From positions 744,001 through 808,000 of the forward strand of contig NZ_NBOF01000002.1 of assembly GCF_002104475.1 (NCBI RefSeq): a stretch of 64,000 bases of DNA, written 5' to 3'. The stretch comes from Cognaticolwellia mytili (lineage in GTDB: Bacteria > Pseudomonadota > Gammaproteobacteria > Enterobacterales > Alteromonadaceae). Below are positions 54,278 through 61,539 of the stretch, piece after piece. The translations under genes and the position numbers were made by a program. Each line of letters starts with the position of its first letter. The stretch's first letter is position 1. Below the pieces are notes generated by a model. The model did not search any database, was not told where the DNA came from, and saw only the letters and a list, made by a program, of their open reading frames with translations.

Positions 54278-57200
54278 TCAGGAGTGGCTGATATCCTCAT
54301 TCAAAGACTGACGGCGCTTAAATAAGTTGGCAATATCTTCTTTGATTAAATATAACGCAGGTATCAAAAATAACGTAATAACAGTAGCAAATACGATACC
54401 AAAGCCAAGTGAAATAGCCATTGGAATAATAAACTGGGCTTGTAAGCTTTGTTCAAAATACAATGGAAAAATACCAAAAAAGGTGGTTAAAGAGGTTAGC
54501 AAAATTGCTCTAAAACGTTGTGTACCTGCTTGACTAACAATATCCATCATTCGCATACCAGAGCCTTTAGCTTTGTTAATAAAGTCCACCATGATCAAGC
54601 TGTCATTAACCACCACACCGGTTAGGGCAATAAAGCCAAACATCGACATCATGTTAATGGTTCGGCCTAACAACCAATGACCAACAATAGCGCCAATAAT
54701 GCCAAATGGAATAACTGACATAATCACCAATGGCTGACTATAAGATTTAGTTGGGATAGCAATTAAACCGTAAATTAGGAACAATGCTCCCATTGCTGCG
54801 AAGCCAAGTTGAGAGAGGAAATCTGCTTGGTCTTTACTTGCTCCTTCCACCCCATATTGCACGCTTGGGTAATCGGCTAGTATTTCTGGCAAATGGGTAT
54901 CGTTCATTTCCGTTACCACTTTACGAGACTCTACCTTTTCACTATCAATATCAGCTGAAATAGTAATTGAGCGTTTTTGGTTAATACGAGTAATAGACGA
55001 AAAGCCTTGGCCAATTTCAATATTAGCCACTTGGTAAAATGGAACTTGTTCACCACTTGGTGTTCTGATCCACATATCTTCTAAATCAGACACTGACAAG
55101 CGGCTTGATTCAGGATAGCGCACCATCACTTTAAGCTCATCACGACCACGTTGAATACGTTGCGCTTCATCACCATAAAAACCTTGTCGAACTTGCTTTG
55201 CCAAACTAGACAAATTAAGTCCTAACACTTCTGCTTCGGGTTTAATACTTAACTTAATTTCCTGACTGCCACGACTAAAAGAATGGCGTACATCATAAAC
55301 GCCGTCATAACTATTAAGTTGCGCTTGAATAGCTTCTGCGGCCGCCTCTAATTCAACATCGTTTTGACCAGTTAATTGGAACTCAATTGCAGCACCACCA
55401 CCAGCATTTGTACCGGCAAAAAATCGTAGCTCTTTAGTACCTGGAATTTCACCAATTTCATCACGCCACAGCTTTTCAATTTCATAGGCATTAAGTTCAC
55501 GTTGATCAGGTTTTACCAACTCTAAAAGAATACTTGCGCTAGTGTTACCATTGGTAAAAATCATTTCATGTTCAACAAAACTTACACCATTAAACTTGTT
55601 CTCTTCTGAAACAGTAACAATGGCTTGCTTAATTCGATCTATAGCTTTATTTCGTTGATGTGCAGCAGAGCCATCTACCATAGTGACATTACCTTGAATA
55701 AAATCACTCGGGATATTAGGAAAAACTTCCAATTTAACAAACGAGCCAACAATTAAACCAATCGACAAAATTAAAACAGCCACAAATACTGCCATGGTAT
55801 TGTAGCGAGCGATTAACGCTTTTTCTAAATAGGGTTTGTAAGTGTTATGAATAAAATTATCTAACTTCTCTTTGAAACGCATTTGAAAGCGCTCTAAAAA
55901 GTTTGCATTGTCTTGTGTCAACGGCACATATTTCATATGTGCTAAATGCGCTGGTAAAATCCATTTAGATTCTATCAATGAAAAGACTAAACAAAAGCTC
56001 ACTACAATCGAAATAGAACGGAAAAAAGCTGCAAAGCTAGCATCAATAAATAATAACGGTGTAAATGCCGCTATGGTCGTCAGTACACCAAAAGTTGCCG
56101 GCATAGCAACACGCATTGTGCCGCGAATAATGTTATCGCGAGAGTGGCCATATCGCTCTATTTCAGCGTAAGCACTTTCACCGATGACAATGGCGTCATC
56201 AACAACAATACCTAGTACCATAATAAAAGCAAAAAGGCTCAACATATTAATAGATACTGACCAATCACCCAGTAATGGCATCATTAATAGCGCACCAAAA
56301 AAGCTGATAGGAATACCTAACATTACCCAAAAGGCAATTTTAATTCTTAAGAAAAGTGCCAACACGATAAAGACTAAAAATGCCCCCATTAACATGTTGT
56401 TAATCATCATATCAAGGCGCTCAGAAAGGTAATATGAGCTGTCACCCCATACAGTTAACTTTGCACCTTCTGGTAATTGATGATTTTTTTCATCAACGTA
56501 GCTTCTAACTTCCGCAGCTATTTCCAAATCATTTTGATCGCCAGTTGACTGCACCATAATACTTGAGGTGTTTTCATTATCAAAAGTAGCAAAATCGTCT
56601 TGCTCAACAAAACCATCTTTAATATTAGCCACATCAGCCAATAGTAATCGCGTACCATCACTATCTGTTCTTAAAACTAAATCACCATATTCTTGACCTG
56701 TATAGGCCTGCCCTTCAGCACGAAGTAAAATATCGCCACCACGAGTTTTTATAGTACCACCGGGTAAATCTACTGATGAACTTCTCACCGCTTGAGTGAT
56801 TTCATCAAAGGTTAATTGGAATTGTTGTAGTTTCTCTTCGGATACCTCGATACTAATTTCATAATCACGACTACCAACAATTTCAGCGCTATTAACACTC
56901 GATAATGACATGATTTCATCACGAATATCTTGCGCCATAACTTGTCTTGCACGTCTATCCATAGGGCCGCTAACCGAAAGCCACATGACCTGACCTTTAA
57001 ATTCTTGTTTACTAATGATCGGTTTTTCGGTTTGTGCAGGGAAAGTGGTTATAGCATCAACTTGCATTTGCACTTCATCAAGCTTTTCAGACATTGAGTA
57101 GCCTGACTGTAGCTCAATGGTAACAACACCTAAGCCTTCACGTGCTGTTGCTGTTATACGCTTAATGCCTTCAATATCTTCTAGCGACTCTTCCACTTTC

Positions 57201-57433
57201 AGAATAACTGACTGCTCAACTTCTTCTGGTGCAGCACCTAAATGTGGCACCATTACTTGAATACTATTGGTATTAAATTCAGGGAACATTTTTTTATTAA
57301 TGCCCTGATATGAGAAATAGCCTGCAACAAGAATAAACACCATCAATAAATTGGCGGCAACACTGTTATGGGTAAACCAGGCAATTATGCCGGTCAGTTT
57401 TTCGTCTTTTTCTTTAGCGTTATATTCCTGCAT
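54278..57433 (-). CDS. RND transporter permease, second system
   Basis: A 1051-residue AcrB-fold protein, of a different branch from the one at 27595. Landmarks are FTHNSVAANLLMVFILVAGYFS at the N-terminus, MVPHLGAAPEEVEQSV, and TM4 LGIVVDDAIVIGESAY with both relay aspartates present. TM10 shows GVVVNDSLIMVDF with Asn at the usual Lys place, a common variant. Twelve spans and two periplasmic loops are expected. It is coupled to the adaptor gene by a TAATG overlap. No outer-membrane factor is nearby. The substrate is unknown; no regulator gene is adjacent. Confidence 0.92.
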   Translation of the reverse strand: MQEYNAKEKDEKLTGIIAWFTHNSVAANLLMVFILVAGYFSYQGINKKMFPEFNTNSIQVMVPHLGAAPEEVEQSVILKVEESLEDIEGIKRITATAREGLGVVTIELQSGYSMSEKLDEVQMQVDAITTFPAQTEKPIISKQEFKGQVMWLSVSGPMDRRARQVMAQDIRDEIMSLSSVNSAEIVGSRDYEISIEVSEEKLQQFQLTFDEITQAVRSSSVDLPGGTIKTRGGDILLRAEGQAYTGQEYGDLVLRTDSDGTRLLLADVANIKDGFVEQDDFATFDNENTSSIMVQSTGDQNDLEIAAEVRSYVDEKNHQLPEGAKLTVWGDSSYYLSERLDMMINNMLMGAFLVFIVLALFLRIKIAFWVMLGIPISFFGALLMMPLLGDWSVSINMLSLFAFIMVLGIVVDDAIVIGESAYAEIERYGHSRDNIIRGTMRVAMPATFGVLTTIAAFTPLLFIDASFAAFFRSISIVVSFCLVFSLIESKWILPAHLAHMKYVPLTQDNANFLERFQMRFKEKLDNFIHNTYKPYLEKALIARYNTMAVFVAVLILSIGLIVGSFVKLEVFPNIPSDFIQGNVTMVDGSAAHQRNKAIDRIKQAIVTVSEENKFNGVSFVEHEMIFTNGNTSASILLELVKPDQRELNAYEIEKLWRDEIGEIPGTKELRFFAGTNAGGGAAIEFQLTGQNDVELEAAAEAIQAQLNSYDGVYDVRHSFSRGSQEIKLSIKPEAEVLGLNLSSLAKQVRQGFYGDEAQRIQRGRDELKVMVRYPESSRLSVSDLEDMWIRTPSGEQVPFYQVANIEIGQGFSSITRINQKRSITISADIDSEKVESRKVVTEMNDTHLPEILADYPSVQYGVEGASKDQADFLSQLGFAAMGALFLIYGLIAIPTKSYSQPLVIMSVIPFGIIGAIVGHWLLGRTINMMSMFGFIALTGVVVNDSLIMVDFINKAKGSGMRMMDIVSQAGTQRFRAILLTSLTTFFGIFPLYFEQSLQAQFIIPMAISLGFGIVFATVITLFLIPALYLIKEDIANLFKRRQSLNEDISHS

Positions 57434-58710
57434 TAGTCATCACCCTGTGTCTCAGTTGACTCAGTTTGACTCGCAGTTTCTGGAGCTGTTTCTTTTTCTA
57501 CTACAGCAGGTTCACCAACAATGCGTAAAGTCATACCTTCAACAGGCGTTTCCATTTGTGTGGTGATTAATCGATGATTTTCGGCAAAAACATCATGACT
57601 ATAAACATAGTCAGCATCATTACGCAGTACATTGATTTCTTGGATATGAAGTTTATTCTTATCATCAACTAAATAAAGCTTATTCGCGCCATGTAATGCG
57701 TCGCGAGGAATAGCAACAATATCTGCAATCGTTTTGCCGGCAATACTGGCATTAACAAAAGTACCAATACGTAATTCTTGGTGTTCACTCGTTGATAAAA
57801 CACTGTAAGGGTCATTAACTTGTGCAACCACGTAATGTACTCGACTACGGCTATCTACTTCACCTTCATAACGGGTTAGATTTGACACCCAAGTATGTTG
57901 CGTCCCCATCAATTGATAAAAAATATCAACTTGCGATACTTTACTATCTTGCTGATTAATTTTTGGTAAATTTAGAAATTCCACATCACGCTGTTTGATT
58001 GGTAATCTCACTTCTGCATAATCAACAGCAAAAATCATAGCTAGCGTAGAGCCAGTCGATACATATTGACCAATTTCTACTTGCTTATCTTTAAGCATAG
58101 CGTCATACGGCGCTTTAATTTGAGTACGAGTCAATTTAACTTCCGCATCAGTTACATCAGCCTCTGCCGCTTTTACGTCAGCTTTCGCTTTTTGTAACTG
58201 CGGCAAGCGAAGTGCTAACACTGGCGCTGCTGACAATGCTTTGCCTGTTAATAACCATTCATCTTCAGCTTGCTCTTTACGCGCCTGCTCTTCAACTAAA
58301 ATGGCGTTAGCGGCATCAAGCCTTGATTGTGCTTGCAATAAACCTACTCGATAGCTGATATCGTCAATGGTGAGTAAAACCTCACCCTTTTTGAAAAAAC
58401 CACCGACATTAAACTTGTCATTTACCGAAGTAATTTGCCCAGAAACCTCGGAAACTAAATTAGTTTGTGTACGCGGAACAACACTACCTTGGCTAGAAAT
58501 AGCAAAGCGTATATCTTGCCTTTCTATACTTTGCACTTCTACTAACGGCGCTTTAATAATGGATGGTTTCTTTGCTGGTTTAGGCGCCAATGCAGCCACA
58601 ACAATTAAACCGATAATAGCGAGCAATATAATAGCGATAGGTGTTAATACATAACGTAACTGGATCATACGTCTAGGTTTTTTGTTATTATTCTCAGCAA
58701 GGGTACTCAT
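57433..58710 (-). CDS. RND periplasmic adaptor protein, second system
   Basis: A 425-residue membrane-fusion protein anchored by one N-terminal span (about 20-43, LTPIAIILLAIIGLIVVAAL), not by lipid. Lipoyl halves (VSEVSGQITSVNDKFNVGGFFKKGEVLLTI and KAPYDAMLKDKQVEIGQYVSTG) flank a long helical hairpin (about 115-175, rich in Ala, Glu and Lys). The C-terminus is acidic and Thr-rich (EKETAPETASQTESTETQ), likely disordered. First gene of the two-gene operon. Confidence 0.9.
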   Translation of the reverse strand: MSTLAENNNKKPRRMIQLRYVLTPIAIILLAIIGLIVVAALAPKPAKKPSIIKAPLVEVQSIERQDIRFAISSQGSVVPRTQTNLVSEVSGQITSVNDKFNVGGFFKKGEVLLTIDDISYRVGLLQAQSRLDAANAILVEEQARKEQAEDEWLLTGKALSAAPVLALRLPQLQKAKADVKAAEADVTDAEVKLTRTQIKAPYDAMLKDKQVEIGQYVSTGSTLAMIFAVDYAEVRLPIKQRDVEFLNLPKINQQDSKVSQVDIFYQLMGTQHTWVSNLTRYEGEVDSRSRVHYVVAQVNDPYSVLSTSEHQELRIGTFVNASIAGKTIADIVAIPRDALHGANKLYLVDDKNKLHIQEINVLRNDADYVYSHDVFAENHRLITTQMETPVEGMTLRIVGEPAVVEKETAPETASQTESTETQGDD

Positions 58711-58809
58711 GATATTTTCTCTATAAATAGAAATGATATTATTAATTTGGCTTCACACCAAAATTTAATAAATATAGTAACTTAGCGACAACTATTAACC
58801 AAGTATTAC

Positions 58810-59202
58810 CTACGCTAAAGATTGATGCTTTTGAACGAATTTTGCCCAAGAGAGTAGCAATTCACGAAAATCTTCGCTGCCACATGAAGAACAGTCTTGC
58901 TGGTCAAAATCAATATTTTCTTCAATTAACGAATCAGGTAAAATTTCTATACCATCCATGCTGGCATTCGTTTGTACGGTAACATCACCTCGGCTAAAGC
59001 TCACTGTGTACTCGCTGCCCGTTATAGTAATTTCAGATTGTTTATCTTCTTCTATTGCTGTCATCGCGGCGAGTAACTGAGTCAATTTAGCTGAATCTGT
59101 ACCTACCTCTACCTCTAACCAAGGCCCAATAACTTCATGATCGAGAGAAAACTTGGCTATTGCAGTGCCCGTGATAGGATCATCGATAAATTGATATTCC
59201 AT
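58810..59202 (-). CDS. yacL: UPF0231 family protein YacL
   Basis: A 130-residue acidic cytoplasmic protein of unknown function. The family pattern is visible: MEYQFIDDPITGTAIAKFSLDHEVIGPWLEVEV at the N-terminus, SEYTVSFSRGDVTVQTN in the middle and CGSEDFRELLLSWAKFV at the C-terminus. In E. coli yacL lies next to acnB. Here acnB is also close, but two unrelated genes separate them and yacL is divergent. The Cys pair in DCSSCGSEDF could bind metal. Confidence 0.88.
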   Translation of the reverse strand: MEYQFIDDPITGTAIAKFSLDHEVIGPWLEVEVGTDSAKLTQLLAAMTAIEEDKQSEITITGSEYTVSFSRGDVTVQTNASMDGIEILPDSLIEENIDFDQQDCSSCGSEDFRELLLSWAKFVQKHQSLA

Positions 59203-59425
59203 AAATACCTCATGCTAAAAAAATGATGATAGGAACCCCCTACCTAATGAAAATCTACTATATTAATAAGAGACATTTATATAATGGATACAGTTAGCTA
59301 ATTGTAGCAAAACCATAGCTTTTAACATCTAAATACTATTCCATTTAAATTAAATGTTTCCGGAAGGTTAATAATACAAGGCAACAGATATTAAAAATAA
59401 ACACAATAACTATGCACAGAAAGAA

Positions 59426-60208
59426 TTGTGCTTATTTAAGCAACTATTTCAAACGGTGTGTTTGGGTATTAGCCTTTTACTTGCCTTACTTTTCTCTTCT
59501 TTTAATGTCTCGGCAAAACCAGTAACAGAGATTATTGTCGCAACGTATATTGAGCCTCCATTTTCAGATATTATTAACGGTGAATTTGTTGGCGAGAATA
59601 TTGACATTGCCTATGCCCTAGCCAACATAATGAATAAAAAAGTACGGTTTACTTACTGTCCCGCTGCACGTTGTTTCTCTCTCATGCAAAACGGTAGAGC
59701 TGACATGATAATCGCTGTTAGAAAAACAGTAATTCGCGAGCAGTTTCTTGACTACCTTGCATCACCGATAAAAATTCAAAAACAGCCATTACGATTTTAT
59801 ATTCGAGCTGGACACGCTGAGCCTTTAACAACCTATGATGACCTAAAACCATTAAGAATTGGCGTGCTTAGAGGCGCTTCATATTTTGATAGATTTGACC
59901 ACGATACAGAAATTAATAAAATCCCCCTAACAAATCATAAGCAATTAATTGATATGCTCTTAAAAGGACGCATTGATACTTTTTTAGAACGAGAAGAATC
60001 CATCGCTCCTTTAATTGATGAAAGTTTCAATTTTAAAGGGATAAAAGTGGCTGAATTTTCTTATAATAAAAGTGTTGGTTCCTATATTGCTATTGCAAAA
60101 AAATCTATATTTTCTAATGAGCTCGGAGAATTTTCTGAAGCATTAGAAGCTTTGCAGCACAATGGGGAAATAAAAAAGATAATTCGAAAAACACGAAACT
60201 CACTTTAG
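59426..60208 (+). CDS. Periplasmic solute-binding protein, SBP_bac_3 type
   Basis: A 260-residue exported protein. The start is TTG 59426; no in-frame ATG fits, and the ribosome site (AGAAAGAA) is weak. A signal peptide (about 1-31, LGISLLLALLFSSFNVSA) precedes a family-3 binding fold: EIIVATYIEPPFSDIINGEFVGENIDIA, RADMIIAVRKTVIREQFLDY, LKPLRIGVLRGASYFDRF and a C-terminal helix. No ABC permease or ATPase genes flank it, so it may feed a remote transporter or act as a sensor partner. Confidence 0.8.
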   Translation: MCLFKQLFQTVCLGISLLLALLFSSFNVSAKPVTEIIVATYIEPPFSDIINGEFVGENIDIAYALANIMNKKVRFTYCPAARCFSLMQNGRADMIIAVRKTVIREQFLDYLASPIKIQKQPLRFYIRAGHAEPLTTYDDLKPLRIGVLRGASYFDRFDHDTEINKIPLTNHKQLIDMLLKGRIDTFLEREESIAPLIDESFNFKGIKVAEFSYNKSVGSYIAIAKKSIFSNELGEFSEALEALQHNGEIKKIIRKTRNSL

Positions 60209-60278
60209 CTAGCGTTGAACTTTCTGAGACATATAGCGTCTATCAGTGATATGTAAATAACTTGTTATTATAGTATTT

Positions 60279-61061
60279 GTGCGAAATAAACCTTACACAG
60301 CATTAACTTTTTCCCTATTAATACATTTATTAATACTTTTTGTGATCATTTTAACTCAATCAACTACCAAGCCAAAGTTTAAAGAAGATAAAAAAAAAGT
60401 AGCGATTAAAAGTTTTTTATATCGTACACCTAAAGTCGAAAAGCCTATTGAAAAAATATCAGAAGAGCAGCCAATTAAAGATGACGTAAAACCAAAGGAA
60501 TCAGAACAGAAAAATCAGGAAGTCCCGAAAGATAAATTGCCGAAAGAAATAAAAAGCGTAAATGTAATCGCAAAGCCTGCGCCAACACTAAAAAATGAAA
60601 ATAGCTTAAGTAAGAAACTAGAGCCTAGTTTACTGCCAGCTCCAGTTGAGCAATCTACACCACAACCTCAACAGCCACCTCAGTCGCCACGAAAGAAATT
60701 AGACAGCTTTACACAACTACAAAGATTGCGCAGCAAGCTTAACCAAAGCGCTAGAACACCGACAGATAACCCGTATCAACGCTACAAATCACCATCGGTA
60801 TTTAATAGCAACCCGAAAGCAGTACCACATTCTGTGCCTTTAAAAGATGAAGAAAAAGAACGTGAAAAAAGCACTAAAAATATGGGTGGAGGCATAGCAA
60901 TTACAAAAGGTGAAAATGGCAGTTGTGAGATCAAACAAGATATGAGCGTTTACGGGCTTAACGAAGGCTCTTCAATCCAGAAATTTAGCTGTGGGGAAAC
61001 AAAATTTGATAAAAGCTTTCGAGAACACATGAAAAAAGTAAAAACAAAACTAGGCAAGTAA
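60279..61061 (+). CDS. TonB-like membrane-anchored protein lacking a recognisable TonB C-terminal domain
   Basis: A 260-residue protein starting at GTG 60279 without a strong ribosome site. Its N-terminus is a short cytoplasmic tail and one span (LTFSLLIHLLILFVIILTQ, with the S..H pattern of TonB-type anchors). A long Lys-, Glu- and Pro-rich linker follows (about 35-200), as in TonB and TolA. The last 50 residues contain two cysteines (GSCEIKQDM and FSCGETKFD) and a basic amphipathic end (FREHMKKVKTKLGK), not a TonB domain. I do not recognise the family. A periplasm-spanning scaffold is a reasonable guess. Confidence 0.65.
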   Translation: MRNKPYTALTFSLLIHLLILFVIILTQSTTKPKFKEDKKKVAIKSFLYRTPKVEKPIEKISEEQPIKDDVKPKESEQKNQEVPKDKLPKEIKSVNVIAKPAPTLKNENSLSKKLEPSLLPAPVEQSTPQPQQPPQSPRKKLDSFTQLQRLRSKLNQSARTPTDNPYQRYKSPSVFNSNPKAVPHSVPLKDEEKEREKSTKNMGGGIAITKGENGSCEIKQDMSVYGLNEGSSIQKFSCGETKFDKSFREHMKKVKTKLGK

Positions 61062-61092
61062 CCAGTACATAATCACTCTTTTACATCAACGC

Positions 61093-61107
61093 CAGCATGG
61101 CATGCTG
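61093..61107. repeat. REP-like palindrome 3
   Basis: CAGCATGGCATGCTG, a 15-base palindrome with the same CATGG centre as those at 30758 and 30828. It follows the TonB-like gene by about 30 bases and may belong to the same dispersed family. Confidence 0.45.
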
Positions 61108-61445
61108 TTCGTTCTGAGTATTAAAAATCCCACTAAACAAATATTCGAATAATGAACTTATTTACAAATTGGCGATAGTCATCAAGTTTATTGCCGATAT
61201 AAACACTATTTATATTTGTAATAAATCAATAGCGTATATTTATGAACTCCATTGAGCATACGACTAATTGATAAGAGTAAATAGCGAACTAAATAGCTTA
61301 AAATCAGTTGTTCTTTTAACTAATTGTCTATGTTTACAACCAATTATTGTTATTGGGTATACTTAGTAAACTTGTAACATAAATCACATAACTGAAATAA
61401 CTATTGGGTATATCCGTGGTGAATAGTGTTTATTTGATGAAATGA

Positions 61446-61474
61446 TTCATAGTAGCTAAAAAATCAGGTAAAAT
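61446..61474 (+). promoter_or_regulatory. Candidate promoter of acnB
   Basis: TTCATA (61446-61451) and TAAAAT (61469-61474) with 17 bases between them resemble sigma-70 boxes. Transcription would start near 61482, leaving a leader of about 60 bases. The rest of the 478-base gap is AT-rich and holds two copies of TATTGGGTATA-like sequence (near 61355 and 61412). Confidence 0.45.
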
Positions 61475-61539
61475 AGGCGCAAAATTTGTCCCAGCTAATG
61501 AGCATATTATTAGCATTATATAGATAGAGAGTGTATCAA

